A DNA stretch of 64,000 nucleotides from Nostoc sp. NMS8. GTDB lineage: Bacteria; Cyanobacteriota; Cyanobacteriia; Cyanobacteriales; Nostocaceae. The translations under genes were made by a program, and so were the position numbers. The stretch is taken from NCBI RefSeq assembly GCF_017115045.1, contig NZ_JABXKK010000082.1, positions 38,782-102,781 of the forward strand, given 5' to 3'. The notes under the pieces are model-generated. The model was not told the origin of the DNA and did not search any database. It saw only the letters and a program-made list of their open reading frames with translations. Shown here piece after piece: positions 9,368 through 18,800 of this stretch (positions within the stretch are counted from its first letter, which is position 1; the number at the start of each line of letters is the position of its first letter).

Positions 9368-9532
9368 ATGGTATCGGAAATCCAACCGCAGACGGAACGC
9401 GATCGCTTTAACCATTACCGAGATGAACTTTTTGATGTCCATTTAACGCGTCACGGAAGTTCCTACTCTCAAGGTAAACAAGCTAGTTCACTTAAGAACC
9501 GCTATGTTATATGCTTGAATAAATCACGTTAA
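9368..9532 (+). CDS. Possible small protein, 54 residues, unknown
   Basis: The ATG at 9368 is preceded by a good ribosome-binding site (GAGGG, 5 bases upstream) and opens a 54-residue frame (MVSEIQPQTERDRFNHYRDE...) ending at 9532. Composition is hydrophilic and protein-like (charged N-terminal helix RDRFNHYRDELFDVHL). It lies 29 bp upstream of tsaB in the same direction and fills the otherwise empty 9186-9561 gap. I do not recognise a family. Its last third (from about SLKNRYV) may be a degenerate tail. Confidence 0.45.
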   Translation: MVSEIQPQTERDRFNHYRDELFDVHLTRHGSSYSQGKQASSLKNRYVICLNKSR

Positions 9533-9561
9533 CTCTATAATAATAGATATCTTAAGTAACT

Positions 9562-10221
9562 TTGACAACGGAACTAGAAGGCTTTGTAATAAATAAATAT
9601 GCCTTAGCACTACACACTACCACACCTGAATTAGGTTTGGCAATTAGTGATTTTGCTGGTGAAACTCGCTCCCAAATTTGGAATTTGGGGCGTGATTTAT
9701 CCAGCTTAGTACATCAATATTTGATTGAATTTGTCAAACCGCAAACTTGGGCAGATTTGTCTTTTATTGCAGTTGCAAAAGGCCCTGGTGGTTTTACAGG
9801 CACTCGGATTGGTGTTGTTACTGCTCGGACTTTAGGGCAACAGTTAAATATTCCTGTATTTGCAATTTCAACTTTGGCTGCGGTAGCTTGGTCAGAAGCA
9901 GGCAAAAGTCCAAATTCAAAAACTATTGCTGTGGAGATGCCAGCACAACGAGGTCAAATTTTTGCTGGTATTTATGAGTTTGAGCCAGATGTTTCTAAGC
10001 TAAAAGTGTGTTTACCAGATAAAGTGTTTACGCCAGAAGCATGGCAGGAAACTTTAGCGAATTGGCACACTAATTATCAGTTGATTCAAGCTCAATCTGG
10101 ATTAGCAGAGACGGTGACAAGTATTTTGCAATTAGCTAATCTCGATTGGCAAGAGGGTAAATTTCCTAATTGGTCAGAGGCTTTGCCATATTATGGGCAG
10201 CATCCAGTACAAGATGCCTAA
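9562..10221 (+). CDS. tsaB: tRNA threonylcarbamoyladenosine biosynthesis protein TsaB
   Basis: A 219-residue protein starting at a TTG (no in-frame ATG upstream of the conserved YALALHTTTPELGLAISDF strand). The ASKHA-type motif GPGGFTGTRIGV and the following VFAISTLAAVAW are characteristic of TsaB. TsaB is the inactive paralogue and partner of TsaD in making the t6A37 modification of ANN-decoding tRNAs. It lacks the metal-binding histidines of TsaD, which excludes TsaD. Length fits the family (~210-230). Confidence 0.92.
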   Translation: MTTELEGFVINKYALALHTTTPELGLAISDFAGETRSQIWNLGRDLSSLVHQYLIEFVKPQTWADLSFIAVAKGPGGFTGTRIGVVTARTLGQQLNIPVFAISTLAAVAWSEAGKSPNSKTIAVEMPAQRGQIFAGIYEFEPDVSKLKVCLPDKVFTPEAWQETLANWHTNYQLIQAQSGLAETVTSILQLANLDWQEGKFPNWSEALPYYGQHPVQDA

Positions 10222-10305
10222 TGAATGCTTCAAACTAGTTATCTAATGACTAATTTATTCACTAAACTACAAGAAGCGATCACCTCACAGTGCATAAATC
10301 CCAAA

Positions 10306-11223
10306 TTAAAATAGCCACAACCAAACTGGGAGAGTAACCAGCAATCCTATAGCCCCAGCAGCTAAGGCTGTAACTGCCAGATCGCGATCGAGATTGAATG
10401 TCTCAGCAATTACCAGTGTGGCGAAAGCTGGAGGCATAGCCATTTGTAGCACGATGATCTTTGCGATCGGCCCAGTTAATCCAAATAGTGGTAAAAAACT
10501 GCCCAATATCAAGGGAACTAGCAGCATTTTGATTCCCAAGCTCATCCCTGCTTGTGGTAGGCTACGCCAAGATTTGAGCAGCGCCAGTCGCATTCCAATT
10601 AACATCAAAGATAAAGCTACACTACTCCAAGCAAATTTCTCTAACCAGAATTCCGCGACAGTGGGAATTGTCACCTGTCGAAACAGCAAGCCAAATCCGA
10701 AACCCCACAGGGCAGGATTAATTAAGATAGCCCTAACAATCTGCCAATGATTCTGGGCACCACCGCCAAAACGCGCTGCTAGCAACACACCAAAGGCATA
10801 AGTTCCAGGGAAGGAACCTAACAAATCGTAAAATAGCGCCCAAGCAAAGTATTCCTTGCCTACTATTGCTAAGGTAATGGGAAAACCAAGATAACCTGTA
10901 TTACCCAACATTGCCGCTAATATCAAGCTAGCCTGAGTTGGTGCTTGGTAGACAGTATTTTTAAAATATGCTTGTCCTTTAATCCCCAACCAAGCTAAAG
11001 ATGCTCCGAGTAAAATGGCTAGGTAAGCGAAGGCAGGTGCAATCCAAACTTGCCCTGACAAGCTAGATTGACGCAAAAACGATACTATGCTTATAGGTAC
11101 TCCCACCCAAAATAGGAACTGTCCCAAATGTGTAGGAACTGTCACAGGTAGTTTGCGTCCCAGAATAAAACCTACCAGGACTAATCCTCCCAGCTTGACG
11201 TATAGTTCTAAAAGGTTTGTCAA
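10306..11223 (-). CDS. AEC-family (auxin efflux carrier-like) permease
   Basis: From the TTG at 11223 the protein is 305 residues (TNLLELYVKLGGLVLVGFILGRKLP); a longer frame from a TTG at 11286 would run close to the divergent gene. About ten hydrophobic helices are visible. The sequence follows the AEC family: an opening GFxLGRKLP loop, the central LAAMLGNTGYLGFP segment, and the C-terminal LQMAMPPAFATLVIAETF. Members export organic anions or auxin-like compounds; the substrate is unknown. It is divergent from the carboxypeptidase gene. Confidence 0.85.
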   Translation of the reverse strand: MTNLLELYVKLGGLVLVGFILGRKLPVTVPTHLGQFLFWVGVPISIVSFLRQSSLSGQVWIAPAFAYLAILLGASLAWLGIKGQAYFKNTVYQAPTQASLILAAMLGNTGYLGFPITLAIVGKEYFAWALFYDLLGSFPGTYAFGVLLAARFGGGAQNHWQIVRAILINPALWGFGFGLLFRQVTIPTVAEFWLEKFAWSSVALSLMLIGMRLALLKSWRSLPQAGMSLGIKMLLVPLILGSFLPLFGLTGPIAKIIVLQMAMPPAFATLVIAETFNLDRDLAVTALAAGAIGLLVTLPVWLWLF

Positions 11224-11325
11224 GATTGCGCCTAAAAACCACAGATGTAAAATGCTACCTGTTACGTCTACTTTTGTCCAGTGCAAAATCTGTTATGGCT
11301 ATCCCACAAAAACAGGAGTTTACCT

Positions 11326-12135
11326 TTGAATAAGGCAGGGTTTTCTGGAGAACCGCAAAACTCATCAAATGACCTTGGTGATGATATTCCAGTGGCAGTA
11401 CGCGATACCCCTGATGCAACACCGAAAATTTGGTTGCAACCCCGAATTGTGCTGATTGGGGGAGTAACAGGATTTATCCTGCTGGTTTTAATTAGCAGTT
11501 TTTTGTTTTTTGTCACTGCACCCAAAAAAACCGCCGATTCTCAAGCTTTACCAGCTACTTTTGCTCCTACAATTCCAACTCCCGCACCATCTAATAATTC
11601 CAGCGATACTGTGTTAGGGCACTTTCCCTACCCAGAAGCGCCTGAGTCAGAACTAGTAACCATCTCCGCAAATAGGGGCATTAAAATGCGAAAAGGTGCT
11701 GCCCAAAAATTTGAGGAGATGGTAGCAGCAGCGCGGAGTGCAGGAGTAATTTTAGTACCAATTTCTGGTTTTCGCTCAGTCAAAGATCAGGAGCAGTTGT
11801 TTTTTGGTGTCGGTGCCCAACGAAATCAAACGCCAGCAGAACGAGCTGCCCTCAGCGCTCCTCCTGGTCATAGCGAACATCACACAGGTTATGCTGTGGA
11901 TATTGGAGATGGAGCAGTGCCAGCAACTAATCTCCAAACCAACTTTGACAATACCAAGGCTTATCGGTGGATGCAAGCAAATGCCGCGCGTTTCAGCTTT
12001 GAAATGTCTTTTCCCAAAGATAATATTCAAGGTGTGAGTTATGAGCCTTGGCACTGGCGTTTTGTAGGCGATCGCAATAGCTTAGAAATGTTCTACAAAG
12101 CCAGAAATTTGAAACCCGCTAAGATATCCCCATAG
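11326..12135 (+). CDS. M15-family D-alanyl-D-alanine carboxypeptidase (VanY-like)
   Basis: The TTG at 11326 has a well-placed AGGAG (11313-11317) and gives a protein of 269 residues; a GTG at 11281 is an alternative. A single membrane anchor (IVLIGGVTGFILLVLISSFL) follows a ~45-residue cytosolic start, then a Pro/Ser-rich linker and the peptidase domain. The M15B zinc-site motifs are all present: SGFRSVKDQEQLF, the S..GHSEHHTGYAVD segment with HxxGxAxD, and EPWHWRF. It would trim the terminal D-Ala of peptidoglycan stem peptides in the periplasm. PBP2 lies just downstream on the other strand, a cell-wall neighbourhood. Confidence 0.92.
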   Translation: MNKAGFSGEPQNSSNDLGDDIPVAVRDTPDATPKIWLQPRIVLIGGVTGFILLVLISSFLFFVTAPKKTADSQALPATFAPTIPTPAPSNNSSDTVLGHFPYPEAPESELVTISANRGIKMRKGAAQKFEEMVAAARSAGVILVPISGFRSVKDQEQLFFGVGAQRNQTPAERAALSAPPGHSEHHTGYAVDIGDGAVPATNLQTNFDNTKAYRWMQANAARFSFEMSFPKDNIQGVSYEPWHWRFVGDRNSLEMFYKARNLKPAKISP

Positions 12136-12147
12136 AAGTTATGCGAT

Positions 12148-12202
12148 TTTAGATTTTAGATTTTAGATTTTTCCTTCAATCCAAAATTCAAAATCTAAAA
12201 TT
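12148..12202. repeat. ATTTTAGATTTTAGAT / AAAATCTAAAAT inverted repeat
   Basis: Direct copies of TTTTAGA (12149-12172) are followed by a complementary AAAATCTAAAAT (12190-12201). The hairpin lies between two convergent genes (carboxypeptidase and mrdA) and could act as a two-way terminator. Similar AT tracts recur after the ABC gene (15612) and before mrdA (about 14190), so it belongs to a dispersed repeat class. Confidence 0.5.
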
Positions 12203-12326
12203 GGCTGAGTCAGAAGTAATTGGTTTTACTTACTTCCTCTGCTCTAATGGAGGCTGAAGCACTACTTCCCTAAGCGCTGGACAGTAATATTCAGGAATTT
12301 TTTTAGCGATCGCAATCCCCTGCCTC

Positions 12327-14183
12327 CTAATCTCCAGTACCATGTCCTGAACTCTGAGTTTTCGCTTCTGATGGAGCAGACTGAGTTTTTTGATACTTAC
12401 CTGGATACTTATGTTGAAAATAAGCTTCCAGCACTTGTAAAACCATCGGCCCACAAATAGTACCGCCATGCTCGCCGGAGTTTTCCCCAAAAGCCACAAC
12501 CACAATTTCCGGCTTATTAGTGGGGGCATAAGCGCCAAACCAAGTATGATTTGGGCGACCAACACCGGCTTCAGCAGTGCCACTCTTTCCAGATGCCGGG
12601 GGAATTGTGGGCACATTCAAGCTCTTACCAGTACCCTCACTTACCACCCTCCGCAGTCCGTCGCGCAGAACTTTGATGGTTTCCGATTTCATATCTAAGG
12701 ATTCTCGCCAGCTTTTTGCTTCTTCATTATCTTTAAGCAAATGCGGCTTAACTCGATACCCACCATTCGCAGGGACAGCAAACATAATCGCCGATTGTAG
12801 GGGTGTCACTTGCAAAGCGCCTTGACCAATTGACATATTAATCGTGTCGCCAACAGTCCAAGGTGTCTTCAAAACTTTCTGCTTCCATATTTCATCTGGA
12901 ACCAAACCTTTTGATTCTTCGCCCTGAAATTCAATGCCAGTTTTTTGACCAAACCCGTATTTGCGGCTCCATTCGATTAAAGTTGGGCCACCGACTTTTC
13001 TACCAACTTGATAGAAGAAAGTATCACTACTCATAGCGATCGCTCTGGGAAATCCCAATGGACCGAATCCGGCGTGGTTCCACTCACCAAATGTCACTCC
13101 ACCAACAGTCAGGGAACCAAAGGTCTGTAATATTGAGTCTGGAGAAAATTCACCTGATTCCAATCCAGCTGTCGTAGTCACAATTTTGAACGTACTGGCG
13201 GGAGGAAAGGCACTCAGGGCACGATTTACCAAAGGATGATCTTTACCTTGCACGCTTTCCCAATCTTTCTGGGAGAGTTTTTGTTTGGAGAAGATATTTG
13301 GGTCAAAGGTGGGGTAAGATACCATTGCTAAAATCGCACCATTCTTCGGATCAATTGCTGCGATCGCACCTCGTTGATTTCCCAAAGCTTTTTCGGCTGC
13401 CTTTTGCACATCTAAATCTATAGTTAGGTGCAAATCGTTACCAGCTTTTGCCTGTTTCTCGCCAATAACCCGGATTGGTCTACCAGCACCATCTACTTCC
13501 ACCTGCTGACCGCCCCATTCGCCCCGTAGAACTTTCTCATAAGCTTTTTCTACGCCCATCTGACCAATTACATCTCCCAGTCGATAGCCTTGCTCCTTTT
13601 TGTCCTTTAACTGGTCGGCGGTTAACTCTCGCGTATAACCTAGTACATGCGCCAATTGCTTGCCGTGGGGATAATAACGCACCGAGTCTGTATTAATTTC
13701 CACTTCTGGGAGTTCATTCTTGTACTCCTTTAATGCCGTGATTTCTGCTTCATTTAGATCGCGGGCAACCCGAATGAGTGAAGAAGAATTAGCACCTGCT
13801 TGTTCTAATTTTTTTTCCATCTCATCTTGCGGAATGTTGAGAATTTGCGCTAAACGCGGGCCGACTACAGACCAGGAAGGTTTAGTATGTGCCATCGGCC
13901 ACAAATATACAGAGCTAGGATAGCGAGTACTGGCTAAAAGTTTGCCATTCCGGTCAAAAATATTGCCCCGTTCTGGTTGTTTAAGAATCATCCGAATTCG
14001 GTTCGCTTCGGCTCTTTCTCGGAGTTTTGACCCTTCAACAATTTGCAAATATGCCAAACGCGTCCCAATCCCAGCCGTCATTAATAGGGTAAATACGATT
14101 AAAAATATTGATTGCAAACCACGTCCAACTGTACGGGTATCTTTTTTGCTGCCAAGTGATGGGAATAAAGACATAAGTATCAA
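12327..14183 (-). CDS. mrdA: Penicillin-binding protein 2 (elongation-specific transpeptidase)
   Basis: A 618-residue class B PBP. A single N-terminal anchor (LQSIFLIVFTLLMTAGIGT, residues ~24-42) is followed by the PBP dimerisation domain (RGNIFDRNGKLLA) and the transpeptidase domain. Active-site motifs: PPASTFK with the acylated Ser near residue 330, a SxN-type motif in the middle, and SGKSGTAEAG near the end. PBP2 cross-links peptidoglycan during lateral growth with RodA. The downstream C-terminus is hydrophilic and low in complexity. It is transcribed convergently with the carboxypeptidase gene. Confidence 0.93.
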   Translation of the reverse strand: MILMSLFPSLGSKKDTRTVGRGLQSIFLIVFTLLMTAGIGTRLAYLQIVEGSKLRERAEANRIRMILKQPERGNIFDRNGKLLASTRYPSSVYLWPMAHTKPSWSVVGPRLAQILNIPQDEMEKKLEQAGANSSSLIRVARDLNEAEITALKEYKNELPEVEINTDSVRYYPHGKQLAHVLGYTRELTADQLKDKKEQGYRLGDVIGQMGVEKAYEKVLRGEWGGQQVEVDGAGRPIRVIGEKQAKAGNDLHLTIDLDVQKAAEKALGNQRGAIAAIDPKNGAILAMVSYPTFDPNIFSKQKLSQKDWESVQGKDHPLVNRALSAFPPASTFKIVTTTAGLESGEFSPDSILQTFGSLTVGGVTFGEWNHAGFGPLGFPRAIAMSSDTFFYQVGRKVGGPTLIEWSRKYGFGQKTGIEFQGEESKGLVPDEIWKQKVLKTPWTVGDTINMSIGQGALQVTPLQSAIMFAVPANGGYRVKPHLLKDNEEAKSWRESLDMKSETIKVLRDGLRRVVSEGTGKSLNVPTIPPASGKSGTAEAGVGRPNHTWFGAYAPTNKPEIVVVAFGENSGEHGGTICGPMVLQVLEAYFQHKYPGKYQKTQSAPSEAKTQSSGHGTGD

Positions 14184-14472
14184 TTACAAAATTCAAAATT
14201 TAAAATGAATAAACGCAATTTTAGCGAGGCTTTTAGAAATTGTTAATACACAGTTTTAATGCTTATTAGCTTCATCAAAGACTATCTAAGTATTAGCACG
14301 AGTATATACAATTAAGCTGATACTGTGATACCAAGGATGAAATAATCCGGCCAGTATATTCTTAAACAATAGTTTTTGGCGGATACAATGAACCAAGGTG
14401 TCAAATCTAGTCTGCCCAATAGACTAGATAAAGTGACAAAATAACGTAAATCACGGCATTCTACTGAAGATT

Positions 14473-15600
14473 ATGGCTCAAATTGTCATGCAGAATCAGA
14501 GGGGGATAACAAGTTTTCAGCCACTTGATGTTGAACTGCGTAACGTCTTCAAGTTTTTTAACCAAGAACCAGCAGTAAATGGAATCGACTTGGATGTTAG
14601 ACAAGGAGAATTTTTTAGTATTTTAGGCCCCTCCGGTTGTGGTAAAACAACAACACTGCGCTTAATTGCTGGGTTTGAAATCGCTGACGCTGGTAAGGTG
14701 CTGATTCAGGGTCAGTCTATGACTAATGTGCCGCCTTACCGCCGACCCGTCAATACTGTATTTCAAAGTTACGCTTTATTTAACCACCTGAATGTCTGGA
14801 ATAACATCGCCTTTGGACTGCGGTTAAAAAAAATACCCAAATCGAAAATTGAATCTAGAGTCCAAGAAGCTTTAAAACTCGTGAAAATGGAAAGTTTGCG
14901 ATCGCGCTTTCCCAATCAACTTTCTGGTGGTCAACAGCAGCGAGTTGCTTTAGCCAGGGCTTTAGTCAACCGCCCCACCGTTGTATTGTTAGATGAACCT
15001 TTAGGGGCGTTAGATTTAAAGCTACGTAAGGAAATGCAGGTTGAGTTATCAAATTTACATAAAGACTTGGGATTGACCTTTGTGATGGTGACACACGACC
15101 AAGAAGAAGCATTATCTTTGAGCGATCGCATTGCTGTGATGAATCAGGGCAAAATTGAACAAGTTGGTACTCCCAGCCAAATTTACGAACGTCCCTGCAC
15201 GTCTTTTGTTGCTGATTTTATTGGCGATACTAATTTATTCAGTGGTGAAATTGTCGCGGTAGACTCTAGCAATGTGCAAATTTCGACTAAAACAGGACTA
15301 TCAATTGTCATTAGCCGCACTGAAGATACACCAACCGAATTATCACAAGCTGTAGTCGTGAGTGTGCGTCCAGAAAAAATACAGCTTTCGCTTTATCCAC
15401 CAAACTTGCCAGCTAACTGCTTTGAAGGACGGCTAATCAACGTTATGTATTTGGGTACACACGTTAATTATGTTGTGGAATTAACAAATAGCATTAGGAT
15501 TCATGTGTTACAACCGAATACTTTGGGCGTTTTACCAGACCGTGATACACCTATTTATATTTGGTGGGCAGAAACCGATTGTTTAGCAATTAGTCAATAG
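14473..15600 (+). CDS. ABC transporter ATP-binding protein, PotA-like (spermidine/putrescine type)
   Basis: A 375-residue protein. Walker A GPSGCGKT at 52-59, Q-loop [10 protein letters not shown], signature LSGGQQQR, Walker [14 protein letters not shown]-loop [11 protein letters not shown], then a C-terminal regulatory TOBE region from about residue 250 ([13 protein letters not shown]... [11 protein letters not shown]). Closest architecture is PotA/CysA/UgpC, and the [20 protein letters not shown] segment is most like PotA. No permease or binding-protein gene is adjacent, so substrate assignment is by family resemblance only. Confidence 0.85.
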   Translation: MAQIVMQNQRGITSFQPLDVELRNVFKFFNQEPAVNGIDLDVRQGEFFSILGPSGCGKTTTLRLIAGFEIADAGKVLIQGQSMTNVPPYRRPVNTVFQSYALFNHLNVWNNIAFGLRLKKIPKSKIESRVQEALKLVKMESLRSRFPNQLSGGQQQRVALARALVNRPTVVLLDEPLGALDLKLRKEMQVELSNLHKDLGLTFVMVTHDQEEALSLSDRIAVMNQGKIEQVGTPSQIYERPCTSFVADFIGDTNLFSGEIVAVDSSNVQISTKTGLSIVISRTEDTPTELSQAVVVSVRPEKIQLSLYPPNLPANCFEGRLINVMYLGTHVNYVVELTNSIRIHVLQPNTLGVLPDRDTPIYIWWAETDCLAISQ

Positions 15601-15671
15601 TCAAACAATTTTGAATTTTAGATTTTAGATTTACCGGAGATTTATTTCACGTAGATTCTACGGGTGTACTT

Positions 15672-15807
15672 CCAATACGGTTTGGTTAAGGTTTTTTGAT
15701 GAAAATTCTAAATCGCAAAGATGCGATGAATCGCCGTCTCTACCAAAGACTGATTATTGTAGAGACGGCGATTTATCGCGTCTCTTACCTTAACCGAAGC
15801 ATATTGG
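15672..15807. mobile_element. MITE-like element with 8-bp target duplication, at the kinase 3' end
   Basis: A 136-bp element bounded by imperfect 20-bp inverted repeats (left CCAATACGGTTTGGTTAAGG, right reads CCAATATGCTTCGGTTAAGG on the minus strand; 3 mismatches). It is flanked by a direct repeat GTGTACTT at 15664-15671 and 15808-15815, as expected for target duplication. Inside is a second hairpin, 15723-15743 against 15759-15779 (GTAGAGACGGCGAT core). Its right end supplies the last codons and the TAA stop of the minus-strand kinase. A related element without a clear duplication lies at 56732-56843. Confidence 0.7.
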
Positions 15808-18800
15808 GTGTACTTCTTCAGCAATCTGCCGCACTGGAATAGTAATTACAAACTCTGTACCTTGTCCTGGGGATGAATTGCATTGTATCGAACCGCTGTG
15901 TTTTTCTACGATAATTTGCCGAGCGATCGCCAGCCCCAATCCTGTCCCTTTACCCACAGATTTCGTAGTAAATAAGTGGTCAAATATTTTGTCTTTGACT
16001 TCTTCATTCATGCCATTAGCGTTATCAGCAATTTTTATTTCAACCTGATGATCTTTCAATGAAGTTTTGATTGTGATCTGGTGAGGGTTTTCTTTAATTT
16101 CTGCAAAACTCCGCCCAGTGTTCGACTCATCTAAAGCATCAATAGCATTAGCAAAAATATTCATGAATACTTGATTTAGTTGCCCAGGAAAACATTCAAC
16201 TTTAGGTAAATTACCATATTCAGTTATCACTTCAATTGCTGGGCGTTGTTCATTTGGTTTGAGGCGATGCTTGAGAATTAAAATCGTACTATCAATACCT
16301 TCATGAATGTTGAATGGCACTTTGTAATCTTTATCTGCACGCGAGAAAGTTCTTAAACTAGTGCTGATATTTTTGAGGCGATCGCACGCCATCACCATTG
16401 AATCAATTGACTTTGGTAAATCTTCTAAACTATAATTTAAGTCAATTTCTTCTGCATGATCAATAATTTCAGCACTCGGATTGGGTAAACTTTGTTGATA
16501 AAGTTTCAAGTGTTGAACAACATCAGCAATAGTTGGTTTAGCTTGTTTGAGACTCGCAGCAATAAAACCCAAAGGATTATTCATTTCATGGGCGACACCA
16601 GCAACTAAATTACCCAGTGCAGACATTTTCTCACTTTGAACAATTTGTAATTGCGCTTGCTGTAAATCTTTTAAGACTATTCCGAGTGCTTGAGATTTTT
16701 CGGTTACTATTTTTTCAGCTTGTTTGCGAGCCGTAATATTAATAGTTGTCCCGACTACGCGATAAACTTTTCCCGTCTCATCTTTTAAGGGACTGAGTGT
16801 GGTTAATAACCAAATTTTCTGGTCATTAAATGTTAAACATTCTTCATAGGTAATGGGTATTCCAGTTTGGAAACAATGCAGATATTTTTGCTCGATTGCT
16901 GCACTTTCATCAGGAGCCATTACTTCTTGCGGACTTTTACCCAGCACTTGCGAAGCAGGTATACCAACCGTTAGTTCGCACGATTTACTCCATCCGGTGT
17001 ACTCATACCTACCATTATCCCGGATATCAGTCACAAAGATGAGACAGCCCACACCTTCGTAAATACTACTGAGGAACTTGTCTCGCTCTTGGAGATGATT
17101 ATATAATTGGGCATTTTCCAAAGCGATCGCCGCTTGAGTGCAAAGGAAATTGATCGCAGAAAGGCGATCGCTAGTAAATACCCCTTGAGTCAGTTGATTT
17201 TCTAGATAAATAATCCCTACCAAACGCCCTTGATTCATAATCGGGGTACATAATACACTCTGAGGTTGTGTTCGATACATGTATTCCCCAATCAACCCAA
17301 TAATATCTGTTTTGCAATTGTCTATAACAACTGTTTTTTGAGTATTTTTGACGTAATTGATCGCTTTTACGGGAATATCTTGACAATCATCGAGTAATTG
17401 AGATTCCAGAATGGTTTGTATTTTCTCATGATTGATAAAGGTAATTGCCCTAACTTGCCAAATATCATCTTGGGGAAGAATTAACACAGCTTTTTTCGCA
17501 CCGGAATTTTCTAAGATAATGCTAGTCAAGCTGGCAATGAGTTGATCTAATTCTAGAGAACTGGAGATAGTTTGAGCCGCTTTGAGGATTGAGGTAAAAT
17601 CTAGGGCATTAGAAATACTGGTGTTGGTAGTAGTAGAAGCGCGATGAGATGAAGAAGTGCCAGAAGAAAAAGCGATAGTTTCTAAAGGATTGAAATTAAT
17701 TTGTCGCTGTTGCAGAATTGGTTGCAGTAGTTGAGGATAGCGCTTTTCTAAGTCTTCTATTTTGGCTTTTGCACCCCAACGGGCATAACAGTAGTATGCT
17801 TCCTGCATATATGTTTGGGCGACTTTTTCTCTACCCCAGTCGAGATAGAATTTGGCAGCGAGTTCATTAGCGAGGGCTTCTTCTTGGAGATATTGGTTTT
17901 TTTGAGCGAGTTGAATAGCAAGATCGTAAAGTTCCATTGCATCTGTCTTCTGTCCGTAAACGCGATATTTTTCGGCTTCGACTAAATAATATTTATGCTG
18001 GAAGTTCATGGGAGCATGAGATGTCCATTGTTTCAGTTTTTGCTGATTTACAAGGACTCGCTGCTGCAATATTTCTTGTTTCTCTTCACAAGTATCAGGT
18101 AAGATAGCTAGCTGGGTTAATGAATCATAAAAATGGAAAATTGCTACCATGATACAGCCAGCTACCCCATCTAAATATTGTTGAGCATAGTCTGCCACTA
18201 CAATAGCTTCATCCCATTCTTGGAATAGATAGCAAAGGATCAATTTATTGACGTACAGCGTACCAATGGCGTAAAGATCGTTAGCAGTTTGGTGCAAGGG
18301 CAGCATTTTGGCTTCATTATAAACTACGCCTTGAAATTGCCAAGGTAGATAACTTTGACTAACTGAAGTTGACCCTAAATTCAAAGTAGATTGATAGAAA
18401 ATATTCAGATAGTTGTAAGCAACTTCCTGCTTAAGTTGAGCTAATGCTTGACTATAAGCTGCCATTTCTTTTTCTAAAACAGTTAGTTCTTTGCCTAAGA
18501 AAAAGGATAGAGAACAGTAATTATAAGCACAGTAAGCGGCATATTCTAAAGCACCCATTTCCAAACCACTCTGATATCCTTCCAAAAGAGGAACAAGAGA
18601 TGTTTGAATGTGATATTTCCACGGCTTCACAAATGGATACACCATGTTAATCGTGCTAGCTTTAAATTCCTGACTCCGAGATTTTGCGAGGAGATCCAAT
18701 GCCAATTCACCTGCCTGATTTCCTAACTCAATTTCCCCTGTGATACAAAGAATCACGCCATACCAAGCGTAAGCCAGTGTGGATACAGTCGCATTGCCTT

